Shown here: piece by piece, positions 45,625-54,582 of the stretch
Layout of the letters: each line of letters begins with the position of its first letter
Numbering within the stretch: position 1 is the first letter of the stretch
From: an uncultured Pelagibacteraceae bacterium
GTDB lineage: Bacteria > Pseudomonadota > Alphaproteobacteria > Pelagibacterales > Pelagibacteraceae
Length of the DNA: 64,000 nucleotides
Direction: 5' to 3'
Assembly (NCBI GenBank): GCA_902576335.1
Contig: CACGVC010000002.1
Span: 1 to 64,000, forward strand
The notes under the pieces: model-generated
The model's input: the letters and a program-made list of their open reading frames with translations, nothing else
Databases searched by the model: none
Told to the model about the DNA's origin: nothing
Made by a program: the position numbers and the translations under genes

Positions 45625-46207
45625 AATTGTATTAATTTTTCTTATTGGACTGATTTTAAGTGGATGTGTTGGGGTGTCATCTACTGGTATATTTGGAACT
45701 GGAGTTAGCGTTGCGATAGACCCAAGATCTCTTGGAACACAAATAGATGACTCAATAATGCAGAAAAATTTAACTACAAGAATTTTATTGTTGAATAAAA
45801 ATTATTTTTTATCAGTAAAAACAAAAGTTATAGATGGTAGAATATTTATAACTGGTAAAGTTGAAGATCCAGAAGAAAAACTTAAATTAACAAAGCTTGC
45901 ATGGGAAACTCAAGGAGTAAGGTCTGTAAAAAATGATTTAAAAATTAAAGAAGATTTTAATTTTAAGCAATCAGCAAAAGATTTACTTATCACTTCACAA
46001 TTAAGAACAGCTTTAATATTTAACGACAAAATAAAAGCAACAAATTATCAAATAGATACATATAAAAAAAAGATTTATATCTACGGCATAGCCACAACAA
46101 CTGATGAAAAGGATGCAGTTATCGAAGAAGCAAATGAAATTTTGGATGTTGAAAATGTGATCGCAAGTATACTATTAGTGGATAATTTAAGAATTCAAAA
46201 AAATTAG
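45614..46207 (+). CDS. BON-domain lipoprotein (OsmY/DolP-like)
   Basis: A lipoprotein with signal MKIKIVLIFLIGLILSGCVG and lipobox LSGC (Cys17), then two BON domains: one with DDSIMQKNLTTRILL and GRIFITGKVEDPEEK, the second with TSQLRTALIFN and KKIYIYGIATTTDEKDAV. Two consecutive BON domains and a lipobox are the layout of DolP (YraP), an outer-membrane lipoprotein that protects envelope integrity. ATG 45614 is preferred over a GTG at 45599. 197 residues. Confidence 0.88.
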   Translation: MKIKIVLIFLIGLILSGCVGVSSTGIFGTGVSVAIDPRSLGTQIDDSIMQKNLTTRILLLNKNYFLSVKTKVIDGRIFITGKVEDPEEKLKLTKLAWETQGVRSVKNDLKIKEDFNFKQSAKDLLITSQLRTALIFNDKIKATNYQIDTYKKKIYIYGIATTTDEKDAVIEEANEILDVENVIASILLVDNLRIQKN

Positions 46208-46208
46208 A

Positions 46209-48491
46209 TTATTTATCATACTTAATTACATCTGCAGAATATGCCGCTATAGATGCTAAGTTTAAAATTTCAGATGTAGATGATCTCAATGGTGCTATCT
46301 CAATTGGTAAACCTAAACCAATCAACAACGGTCCAATTACTTTTGCTCTGCTCATAGATTTAATCATTTTATACGAAATAGCTGCGCTGTGTTGACTAGG
46401 CATTATCAAGACATTTGAGTTTCCAACAATTTCAGAGAATGGATATAATTCTTTGTAAATTTCATCTAAAGCCACGTCTGGTTGCATCTCTCCATCAAAT
46501 TTGAAATCAACTTTATCTTTTTTTAGAATTTCAACTGCATCGCTTAATCTCTTTGTTCTATCTGTAGCTGGTTCACCGAAAGTAGAGTGTGATAAAAAAG
46601 CGACTTTAGGGTCAAATCCGAAAAGTCGTACGACCCTCGCTGCAGATTTTGCCATTTCAGCTAATTGTTTTGCATCGGGATATTCAATAACTGATGTATC
46701 ACAAATAAAAATTGTTTTACCTCTATTAACAACTAAATTTAAACCAAACATTATTTCCCCGGGTCTTGGATCTACAACCTTGATCACCTTTTCGAGTGAT
46801 GATGAATATCTTCTAGTATTACCAGTGACCATGGCATCTGCATCATTGCAAGCAACCATACACGAAGCCCAAATTACCCTATCATTTCTAATGAGCCTAT
46901 CGCAGTCTCTTTCTAACATTCCCTTTTGTCTTTGAAGTTTTTTAAAAAGATATTTAACATATCTCTCCCTTTTCTCCTTATCTTTTGAATTTACGATTTC
47001 AATATCAAAATCTTCATTATAACCAATTTTTTTTATTTGATTCTTAATTAACTCCTCTTTCCCTACTAAAATTGGAATTCCTAATTTTGAATTTTTAAAC
47101 GCGATTGCAGCCTTTAACATATTTTCATCTTCACCATCTGCAAATACAACTTTTTTTTGTTTTTTCTTAATATAGTTATTAACACCTTGAAGAATTGTAA
47201 CAGTTGGATCTAGCCTTTGCTTAAGTTGATCTTTGTAGATATCAAAATCTTTAATATTAATTCTAGCAACTCCGGTTTCCATTGCAGCTTTAGCTACAGC
47301 TGCTGGAATAACACTAATTAATCTTGGATCAAATGTTGATGGTATTATATAATCTTTTCCATAATGAGGTCTTTCACCTCCCATTGCTGCAACAACTTCA
47401 TCTGGCACATCCTCCTTTGCTAAATTAGCGATTGCATGTGCAGCGGCAACTTTCATTTCCTCATTTATTGTTTTTGCTCTTACATCTAATGCTCCTCTAA
47501 ATATGTAGGGAAAACCTATCAGATTATTTACCTGGTTAGCGTAATCCGATCTTCCTGTAGCTATAATTGCATCATTTCTAACCTCCTCAACTTCCTCAGG
47601 TGTAATTTCAGGATCAGGATTTGCACAGGCAAATATTATAGGATTTTTTGCCATCTTTTTTACCATCGCTTTAGTTAATGTTCCTTTTGCAGATAATCCT
47701 AAAAAAACATCAGCATTATTAATTGCATCACTTAAAGTTCTGTCTTTTGTTTCAATTGCATGATTTGACTTCCATTGGTTTAAATTTTCTCTGCCTTTAT
47801 AAATGACCCCTTTTCTATCTACCATCGTGATGTTTCCATTTGGTACACCAGATTTTATAAATAAATTTGCACAAGCCATCGCCGACGCTCCAGCACCATT
47901 TACAACTATTTTTACTTTATCAATTTTTTTTTTACTAATATCTAACGCATTAATTAATGCTGCGGTTGTGATAATTGCTGTACCGTGTTGATCATCGTGA
48001 AATACAGGTATATCAAGAATTTCTTTCAGCTTATCCTCTATAATAAAACAGTCAGGTGCCGCAATATCTTCAAGATTGATACCACCAAAGCTAGGAGCAA
48101 AATTTTTTATGCTACTTATTATCTCTTCTGTGTCATCTGAGTCTATCTCTAAATCAATAGAGTCTATATCGGCGAATCTTTTAAATAAAACAGCCTTTCC
48201 TTCCATAACTGGTTTCGATGCTAATGCACCTAAATTTCCCATGCCTAAAATTGCAGAGCCGTTACTAATAACTGCAACGAGGTTTCCTTTACTAGTATAA
48301 TCAAATGCTGCTTCTGGATTTTCACTTATCGCCCTTACAGGAGCTGCTACCCCGGGAGAATATGCTAAAGCCAAATCTCTTTTTGTGGTCATATTTTTTG
48401 AGGAAGATATCTCAATCTTGCCTGGCTTTTTTTCTTTATGAAAATCTAAAGCTTCTTTATCAGTGTAATGATCAATTTTTGTTTTTTTCAT
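46209..48491 (-). CDS. maeB: NADP-dependent malic enzyme with phosphotransacetylase-like domain
   Basis: Decarboxylates malate to pyruvate. The N-terminal 430 residues are a malic enzyme: YTDKEALDFH, DLALAYSPGVAAPVRAI, FHDDQHGTAIITTAALINAL, VVNGAGASAMACANLF (NAD(P) loop) and IIFACANPDPEITPEE. The last 330 residues are a phosphotransacetylase-like domain (KKVVFADGEDENMLKAA, GPLLIGLGLPIEIAP), usually regulatory. 760 residues, typical for the MaeB type. Diverges from murJ. Confidence 0.96.
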   Translation of the reverse strand: MKKTKIDHYTDKEALDFHKEKKPGKIEISSSKNMTTKRDLALAYSPGVAAPVRAISENPEAAFDYTSKGNLVAVISNGSAILGMGNLGALASKPVMEGKAVLFKRFADIDSIDLEIDSDDTEEIISSIKNFAPSFGGINLEDIAAPDCFIIEDKLKEILDIPVFHDDQHGTAIITTAALINALDISKKKIDKVKIVVNGAGASAMACANLFIKSGVPNGNITMVDRKGVIYKGRENLNQWKSNHAIETKDRTLSDAINNADVFLGLSAKGTLTKAMVKKMAKNPIIFACANPDPEITPEEVEEVRNDAIIATGRSDYANQVNNLIGFPYIFRGALDVRAKTINEEMKVAAAHAIANLAKEDVPDEVVAAMGGERPHYGKDYIIPSTFDPRLISVIPAAVAKAAMETGVARINIKDFDIYKDQLKQRLDPTVTILQGVNNYIKKKQKKVVFADGEDENMLKAAIAFKNSKLGIPILVGKEELIKNQIKKIGYNEDFDIEIVNSKDKEKRERYVKYLFKKLQRQKGMLERDCDRLIRNDRVIWASCMVACNDADAMVTGNTRRYSSSLEKVIKVVDPRPGEIMFGLNLVVNRGKTIFICDTSVIEYPDAKQLAEMAKSAARVVRLFGFDPKVAFLSHSTFGEPATDRTKRLSDAVEILKKDKVDFKFDGEMQPDVALDEIYKELYPFSEIVGNSNVLIMPSQHSAAISYKMIKSMSRAKVIGPLLIGLGLPIEIAPLRSSTSEILNLASIAAYSADVIKYDK

Positions 48492-48541
48492 TTATGTTAA
48501 TTAGGTGTACAAATAGGGTAAAATTAAGACAAATATGATTT

Positions 48542-50071
48542 ATGAATTTAGTTAAGTCAACAGGGACTTTTGGTTTTTATACTATTATCAGCAGATTACT
48601 TGGTTATTTAAGAGATGTTTTGATAGCAATTTTTCTTGGAACAAGTTTTTTAGCAGATGTTTTTTTTGTAGCATTCAGAATACCTAATACTTTTAGAAGA
48701 TTATTTGCAGAGGGAACTTTTAATGCAGCTTTTATACCAAGCTATACTTCAGAATTAGTAAAAAAAAAATCTGGATCACAAAAATTTGCAAACGAAATTT
48801 TTAATTTATTATTTTTAGGTCTATTGTTTTTAGTTTTAATTATTGAAGTTTTCATGCCAGTTTTTGTGAGATTAATAGCACCAGGTTTTGTTGATAATAC
48901 AGAAAAAATTCAATTAGCTGTAAATTTAACAAGGATAACTCTTCCATTTTTAATGTTTGTAAGCCTATCTTCTTTTTTTGCAGCAATTCTTAACTCACAT
49001 AATAAATTTGCTGCTGCATCTGCAGCACCAATAATCCTTAATATTGTTTTAATATCTATTTTATTTTTTGGTAAATTTCTCAACGATGAACTGGTTTATT
49101 ATCTATCATATGGAGTTTCAGGAGCAGGAATATTACAGCTTGTTTTTTTATATCAATTTACAAAAAAGTTTTATTCTATTCAATTTAGTTTTAATTTCAA
49201 AATTAATAATAAGGTTAGATTTTTTTTTAAAAAACTTTTACCTAGTATTTTCTCATCTGGTGTTACGCAAATTAATATTTTAATAGGCACTATAATTGCA
49301 TCTTTTCAAGCCAGTGCCGTATCTTATCTATACTATGCTGATAGAATTTATCAAATTAACCTTGCAATAGCTGGAATAGCCATTGGAGTTGTTGTTTTAC
49401 CACAACTCTCTAAACATGTTTTTTTAAAAAAAAAAAACAAAATACTTTTACTTCAAAATAAAGCACTTGAGCTTAGTATGTTTTTAAGTTTACCTGCTTC
49501 TGTCGCTTTAATCGTAGGATCAGAACAAATTATTTCTGCACTATTTGGTTATGGTTCTTTTGACGAACTTTCTGTAACTAACTCAGCAAATGCACTTTAC
49601 TATTTTGGTTTAGGACTACCAGCATTCGCATTAATTAAAGTATTCTCGACATTTTTTTTCGCAAATCAGGATACTAAAACACCTTTTTATATTTCATTAA
49701 TTTCTGTTATTTTAAATATATTAATAAGTATTTATTTTTTCAGAGATATTGGTTTCATAATAATTCCTATAGCTACTACAATTTCATCTTGGTTTAATGC
49801 AATTGTATTATTTCTTTATTTAAAAAATAATAATTTATTTAATTTCAATGATTTATTCTTTGTTAAATTTCTAAAGATACTTCTGGCCTCTATCCTTATG
49901 GGAATATTTTTTAATTATTTAATTTTGTTTTTTGAAAATAAATTGATATATCAATATAATTTAAAATCTATTTATTTAATATTATCATCTTTTTTAAGTC
50001 TTGTATTTTATTTGAGCTTTTCATTATTGATCAAAGCTTTTAAATATGGTGATATTAAACTAAAGTATTAG
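48542..50071 (+). CDS. murJ: Lipid II flippase MurJ
   Basis: Flips lipid II across the inner membrane for peptidoglycan synthesis. About 13-14 hydrophobic helices; MurJ landmarks are [59 protein letters not shown] and [20 protein letters not shown]. 509 residues. The N-terminal RRLFAEG arginines correspond to conserved residues of the lipid cavity. trpS begins two bases after its stop. Confidence 0.96.
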   Translation: MNLVKSTGTFGFYTIISRLLGYLRDVLIAIFLGTSFLADVFFVAFRIPNTFRRLFAEGTFNAAFIPSYTSELVKKKSGSQKFANEIFNLLFLGLLFLVLIIEVFMPVFVRLIAPGFVDNTEKIQLAVNLTRITLPFLMFVSLSSFFAAILNSHNKFAAASAAPIILNIVLISILFFGKFLNDELVYYLSYGVSGAGILQLVFLYQFTKKFYSIQFSFNFKINNKVRFFFKKLLPSIFSSGVTQINILIGTIIASFQASAVSYLYYADRIYQINLAIAGIAIGVVVLPQLSKHVFLKKKNKILLLQNKALELSMFLSLPASVALIVGSEQIISALFGYGSFDELSVTNSANALYYFGLGLPAFALIKVFSTFFFANQDTKTPFYISLISVILNILISIYFFRDIGFIIIPIATTISSWFNAIVLFLYLKNNNLFNFNDLFFVKFLKILLASILMGIFFNYLILFFENKLIYQYNLKSIYLILSSFLSLVFYLSFSLLIKAFKYGDIKLKY

Positions 50072-50073
50072 CT

Positions 50074-51075
50074 ATGGGAAAAAAAATTTTTTCAGGTGTC
50101 CAGCCTACCGGAAATCTACATCTAGGAAATTATTTGGGTGCGATTAAAAATTTTGTTAAGCTAAATAACGAAGATCAAAATGAGTGTATATTTTGTATTG
50201 TCGATCTTCATGCTATCACAGTTGCTCAAGATCCAAAAAAATTGAGAGATAATATCTATGAAACTGCTGCAACTTTTATTGCAAGCGGTATAGATCCCAA
50301 AAAAAGTATTATATTTAATCAATCAAGCGTGAGCGCTCATTCAGAGGCTGCTTGGATATTAAGCTGTGTGGCTAGGATGGGATGGCTTAACAGAATGACA
50401 CAATTTAAGGAGAAAGCTGGAAAAGATAAAGAAAAAGCAAGTATTGGTCTCTACTCATATCCTGTTTTAATGGCAGCAGATATTCTACTTTATGACACTA
50501 CTCACGTACCTGTTGGAGACGACCAAAAGCAACATTTAGAACTCTGTCGTGATATCGCACAAAAATTTAATAATGATTTCAATGTTGATGAGTTTTTCAA
50601 AATACCTGAGCCATTAATTCAAAAAAGGTTTTCCAGAATTATGAGTTTGAGAGATGGAACAAAAAAAATGAGTAAATCTGAATTATCAGATTTGAGTAGA
50701 ATAAATTTAACTGATGATAAAGATCAAATAATTAATAAAATTAAAAAAGCAAAAACTGATACTTTGCCATTACCAGCTACAAGCGCAGATTTAGAAAAAA
50801 GACCTGAGGCTAAAAATTTGATGAGTATTTACTCTAGTATAATGGATGCAAATTTAGACGATACAATTAATGAATTTTCTGGGAAAAATTTTTCAGAATT
50901 CAAAGAAAATTTATCACAAGTTTTAGTTGATAAAATTATCCCTATATCAAATGAAATTAAAAAACTTTTAAAAGAAAAAAGTTTTTTAGACCAAATATTA
51001 GATAGTGGACGTCAAAAAGCTGATAAGATTGCATCAGAAAAGGTTAAAAAAATTCAAGAAATCATGGGTTTTTAA
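50074..51075 (+). CDS. trpS: Tryptophanyl-tRNA synthetase
   Basis: Class I synthetase. [20 protein letters not shown] contains the HIGH-like motif, followed by [33 protein letters not shown] and the KMSKS loop (198-202). 333 residues, complete. The trpS-nfuA adjacency is usual in Alphaproteobacteria. The 52-bp spacer downstream has no terminator-like hairpin. Confidence 0.98.
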   Translation: MGKKIFSGVQPTGNLHLGNYLGAIKNFVKLNNEDQNECIFCIVDLHAITVAQDPKKLRDNIYETAATFIASGIDPKKSIIFNQSSVSAHSEAAWILSCVARMGWLNRMTQFKEKAGKDKEKASIGLYSYPVLMAADILLYDTTHVPVGDDQKQHLELCRDIAQKFNNDFNVDEFFKIPEPLIQKRFSRIMSLRDGTKKMSKSELSDLSRINLTDDKDQIINKIKKAKTDTLPLPATSADLEKRPEAKNLMSIYSSIMDANLDDTINEFSGKNFSEFKENLSQVLVDKIIPISNEIKKLLKEKSFLDQILDSGRQKADKIASEKVKKIQEIMGF

Positions 51076-51127
51076 ATATAAAATACAAACAAGTTTCATT
51101 TTAAAAATTATTGACTATATATAAATC

Positions 51128-51667
51128 ATGTTTGTACAGTCAGAATTTACACCCAATCCAAACTCGATCAAGTTTTTGCCAGGCAAGACTGTTTCTAAAA
51201 GTGGTTCTTTTGAAGTTACAAAAAAAGATGAAACCAATAATGAACTAATTAAAAATTTGTTTTCTGTTAGTGGTGTAGAAAGTATTTTTTTAGGGAAAGA
51301 CTTTATTTCAGTAAATAAACGAGATGAAGTTGAGTGGGAGGAAATAAAACATATCATTATATCATTAATAAATGATTTTTATTCTGCAGGTAAAGAATAC
51401 GTCGTGGAAAAAGACTTGAAAGAGAACTCTGAAAATCTAGAGGAGATAGAATTAAAAATTATTAAAATTCTAGACCAGAAAATTAGACCTGCTGTTGCAA
51501 GAGATGGGGGGGATATTAAATTCAAAGAATTTAAAGATGGTGTAGTTAAAGTTCAATTACAAGGAAGTTGCTCAGGCTGCCCAAGTTCTACGATGACATT
51601 AAAACAAGGTGTTCAAAACCTTCTATGTCACTATATACCTGAGGTAAAACAAGTTGAGGCAATATAA
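51128..51667 (+). CDS. nfuA: NfuA/NifU-like iron-sulfur cluster protein
   Basis: Carrier that delivers Fe-S clusters. The N-terminal Nfu domain begins VQSEFTPNPNSIKFLPG; the C-terminal NifU-like domain has RPAVARDGGDIKFKEF and the cluster ligands C148 and C151 in GSCSGCPSSTMTLKQGV. 179 residues. Three bases before the Bax-like gene. This is the Nfu type found in Alphaproteobacteria and mitochondria rather than enterobacterial NfuA. Confidence 0.94.
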   Translation: MFVQSEFTPNPNSIKFLPGKTVSKSGSFEVTKKDETNNELIKNLFSVSGVESIFLGKDFISVNKRDEVEWEEIKHIIISLINDFYSAGKEYVVEKDLKENSENLEEIELKIIKILDQKIRPAVARDGGDIKFKEFKDGVVKVQLQGSCSGCPSSTMTLKQGVQNLLCHYIPEVKQVEAI

Positions 51668-51670
51668 ATT

Positions 51671-52750
51671 ATGTATAAAAGAAATTTTACTAAAAGAGTA
51701 AAATCAATAAATTTTTTTAACAGAAGAAGAAATATTGGTTCATTACCTAGAATTTTTATATCATCCATATTGTTAATCACTCTTTTTTATGCAATGCCGA
51801 TAGTGGTGAACTTTGCCAATAATAAGAATACGGCTTTTCAAAATAAATCAAAAGCGGTTTTAGCTTATACCCTTAAGAATGGTGCCAGTGGAAATGAAAT
51901 CAATGACAAGATTTTAAATGAGCAAGATTTGTTAGTTGACATTTTTAGTCTAAATGATCTGGAAACTGACACAGTAAGATTAAACGCTTCTACCATAAAA
52001 CAGTTATTTGAAGACACAAATTACACCCTTAAAGACGTTAGAAAAACTAAACTAGTAAAACCAGTTGCTTTAACGTTATTACCAAATGAAATAAAAATGA
52101 TTGAAAGCACTTCTAAGAGAAAAGAATTTTTTATTCAGATTGTCCTTCCATTAATCTTGAAAGAAAATAGTAACATAAAGATTGATAGGAAAAGACTTTT
52201 TAGCATTATAAATAAAAGCAACAATACAGTTTTAGAAAAGAAGTGGCTTGAAAAAAAATATAAACAGTACGGAGTTCCCTCAAAAGATTTATCAACTCTT
52301 AAAATTAGAATGGATGAAGTTCCTGTTTCATTAGCATTAGCACAAGCTGCTAAGGAGACAGGCTGGGGAACATCAAGATTTGCCCAAGAAGGTAACGCAT
52401 TGTTTGGCCAGTGGACTTGGTCAGGTGAGGGCTTAAAACCAAAAGATGCTGACAAAAGTGAGGGACATAAAGTAATGAAGTTCAATGTTCTTCAAGCATC
52501 TGTTAGAGCATATCAAAGAAATCTTAATACACATTCAACTTACAAAGATTTTAGACAAGAGAGAGCCAAATTAAGAGATAAAGGAGAACCTTTGGATAGC
52601 ATGATACTTTCAAAATTTTTGAACAAATATGCAGAAACAGGTGATCAATATGTTGAAGTTTTACAAAAAATTATAAAACAAAACAATCTACAAGATTTTG
52701 ATGATGCTAAATTGCTCCCTTCAAGTATAGAATTAGAAAGCTTAATCTAG
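51671..52750 (+). CDS. Bax-like glucosaminidase-domain protein
   Basis: A putative peptidoglycan hydrolase with an N-acetylglucosaminidase (Bax/FlgJ-type) domain. One N-terminal membrane segment (residues about 28-48), a helical region, and the catalytic domain with VPVSLALAQAAKETGWGTSR (Glu in AKETGW) followed by GNALFGQWTWSGEG and KFNVLQASVRAYQRNLNTH. 359 residues. Unusual for this place: in relatives nfuA is followed by tsaB. It converges with the deacetylase gene with a four-base overlap. Confidence 0.88.
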   Translation: MYKRNFTKRVKSINFFNRRRNIGSLPRIFISSILLITLFYAMPIVVNFANNKNTAFQNKSKAVLAYTLKNGASGNEINDKILNEQDLLVDIFSLNDLETDTVRLNASTIKQLFEDTNYTLKDVRKTKLVKPVALTLLPNEIKMIESTSKRKEFFIQIVLPLILKENSNIKIDRKRLFSIINKSNNTVLEKKWLEKKYKQYGVPSKDLSTLKIRMDEVPVSLALAQAAKETGWGTSRFAQEGNALFGQWTWSGEGLKPKDADKSEGHKVMKFNVLQASVRAYQRNLNTHSTYKDFRQERAKLRDKGEPLDSMILSKFLNKYAETGDQYVEVLQKIIKQNNLQDFDDAKLLPSSIELESLI

Positions 52751-53802
52751 TTCTCGCTTACAATAAATTGAGTTCCAAACCATCGCCACTTACCATTATC
52801 CATTAGCGAACAATTAATTCTTCCTCTTCTTGGTATAAATGGATCTTCAAAATTTACTATAAGTTTATTGATATCAAATTTTAAATTTGGTTTTTTCCAT
52901 TTACCACCATCATTAGAATAACAATTAATATTCTTTATATTTTTTTGTTCATTAAAAAATTCAACTACCATTTGTGGGGGATTGTTATTTTTATTTATTT
53001 TTTTTTCCTCTGGCTTTAGAGATCTATACTCAAGTGGTAAATAATTAATTATAGATTTAAACCTTTTTAATTCACCATATTTTTCATTTATTGGAAACCT
53101 TGGTAATTCAAATTTATCTTTATTCACATCAATAATTCCAGAATGTTGTCCAAAAGCTATTTTAAAATTTTTAGCTATGTATTGTTTCATAAAAAGAGAA
53201 TATTCGCCAAATGGATATGAAAATATTTCAGGAATATATCCTAATTTATTTTTGAAAATTTTTGATGCAAGCTCTATATCATCAATAAATTCTTCCTCGC
53301 TTTTATCAATTAGGTAGTCATGTGAATGAGAATGATGGCCAATATAACCAAATTCAGATTTGTCAATTTCAATTATCTCATCCCAAGTCATATAACCATT
53401 TTTACCGACCGGTTCTGTAGATACGAATAAAATAAATGGAATGTTATTTTCCTTTAAATATGGCCAAGCATTATCATAGAAAGACTTGAAACCATCATCT
53501 ATTGTTATCAAAATTTTCTTCTTATTTTTTGGTTTTTTAAATTCTTTTATAAAAAATTTTGGATTATAAAATTCATAATCAAGTTCTTTAATTATTTTTA
53601 TGTGTTTTTGAAAAATATCCATTTTGATATTTGTTGAAGGATACTTATTTTCGTTAAATCTATGATACATTATCGATAAAATACCATTATCTTTTGCATA
53701 ATATTTGGTATTGTTTTCCTCAGAATTAGAATTATTAAAAATAAATAATTGAATTATGACAAAGCTAATAATAGATGCGGCCAATGATAAAGTTTTTTTC
53801 AT
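52747..53802 (-). CDS. Polysaccharide deacetylase (NodB type)
   Basis: A secreted carbohydrate-esterase-4 enzyme. Signal peptide MKKTLSLAASIISFVIIQLF; the NodB domain has SIMYHRFNENKYP, ILITIDDGFKSF (Asp102/103), the metal-binding HHSHSHD (156-162) and EIFSYPFGEYS. About 90 residues at the C-terminus form an extra domain. 351 residues. It may act on peptidoglycan or a surface glycan. The start at 53802 lies inside the divergent tsaB gene (47-base overlap); the frame also opens to 53823. Confidence 0.9.
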   Translation of the reverse strand: MKKTLSLAASIISFVIIQLFIFNNSNSEENNTKYYAKDNGILSIMYHRFNENKYPSTNIKMDIFQKHIKIIKELDYEFYNPKFFIKEFKKPKNKKKILITIDDGFKSFYDNAWPYLKENNIPFILFVSTEPVGKNGYMTWDEIIEIDKSEFGYIGHHSHSHDYLIDKSEEEFIDDIELASKIFKNKLGYIPEIFSYPFGEYSLFMKQYIAKNFKIAFGQHSGIIDVNKDKFELPRFPINEKYGELKRFKSIINYLPLEYRSLKPEEKKINKNNNPPQMVVEFFNEQKNIKNINCYSNDGGKWKKPNLKFDINKLIVNFEDPFIPRRGRINCSLMDNGKWRWFGTQFIVSEN

Positions 53803-54142
53803 GATTATTGTTAATGGTAACAATTATAATGTTAGCCATGAAAATAGCAAAAAAAATTATGAGAGATTAATAATACTTTTAAACGATTTTTTAATGTCAA
53901 AAAATTTAGATTTAAAAAAAATTTCAGATATATATATAAATAGGGGACCTGGCAGTTTTGCGGGTATCAGAAATTCATTATCAGTCGTCAAGGCTATTCA
54001 TTTAGTTAATAAAATTGATTATTACTGTTTTAGTTTCGGAGATTTTAATGGAGAAAAACACATAAAATATGAATTTATCCCAGATTTATGTAAGAAATTT
54101 AAAGTTGAAAAAAATTTGATTAATCCCATCTATTCGGGTTAA
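53756..54142 (+). CDS. tsaB: TsaB, unusually short (128 aa)
   Basis: Partner of TsaD in t6A tRNA modification. It keeps the N-terminal ASKHA-like start MTKLIIDAANDKVFFMIIVN and the signature IYINRGPGSFAGIRNSLSVVKAI (G-P-G-S-F-T-G-I-R in the family). E. coli TsaB has 231 residues; this protein has 128 and the next gene begins nine bases later, so the C-terminal half is missing, but the end NPIYSG looks like the usual P-x-Y-x-R end of the family. A large internal deletion is a possible explanation. Overlaps the divergent deacetylase gene. Confidence 0.85.
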   Translation: MTKLIIDAANDKVFFMIIVNGNNYNVSHENSKKNYERLIILLNDFLMSKNLDLKKISDIYINRGPGSFAGIRNSLSVVKAIHLVNKIDYYCFSFGDFNGEKHIKYEFIPDLCKKFKVEKNLINPIYSG

Positions 54143-54150
54143 AAATACGT

Positions 54151-54582
54151 ATGTCAGAAACAATTGAACAAAAATGTCAATCTCAAGGAGTAAAACTCAC
54201 TGATCAAAGACGAATAATTGCTAAGGTTATTTCTGAGTCAAAAAAAGCCTATGGTGAATCTGATCATCCGGATGTTGATGAGCTGTATAATAGAGTTTCA
54301 AAAATTGATCCTAAAATTAGCATCGCAACAGTATATAGAACTGTAAAACTTTTTGAAGAAGCTGGAATTCTGACAAAACACGATTTTAAGGGTGGCAAGG
54401 CAAGATATGAAATAAATGATGATCATAATCATTTAATTGATATTAAAACTGGTGATATTATTGAGTTTGTTGATGAAGAGATAGAAGAACTCCAAAAAAA
54501 AATTGCAAGCAAATATGGATATAAATTAGTTGACCACAAGCTGGAACTTTATGGTGTCAAAGTAGATAAAAAAAATGAATAA
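54151..54582 (+). CDS. fur: Fur-family metalloregulator
   Basis: Winged-helix repressor of metal homeostasis. DNA-binding domain LTDQRRIIAKVISE, VSKIDPKISIATVYRTVKL, then GGKARYEINDDHNHLIDI. The CxxC pairs that hold a structural zinc in E. coli Fur are absent: where Fur has H-L-I-C-x-x-C, this has HLIDIKT. It may therefore be a Fur or Mur (manganese) type that does without structural zinc. 143 residues. tsaB-fur-miaB-phoH-ybeY-lnt follow an alphaproteobacterial order, with rimI missing between tsaB and fur. Confidence 0.92.
   Translation: MSETIEQKCQSQGVKLTDQRRIIAKVISESKKAYGESDHPDVDELYNRVSKIDPKISIATVYRTVKLFEEAGILTKHDFKGGKARYEINDDHNHLIDIKTGDIIEFVDEEIEELQKKIASKYGYKLVDHKLELYGVKVDKKNE

Noticed and set aside
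46501-46935. 144-codon open frame opposite maeB
   Set aside because: Antisense to the conserved phosphotransacetylase-like domain; no independent evidence.
53756-54160. Frameshift as explanation for the short TsaB
   Set aside because: Only eight bases separate its stop from the fur start and fur begins normally, so there is no room for a second half in another frame.
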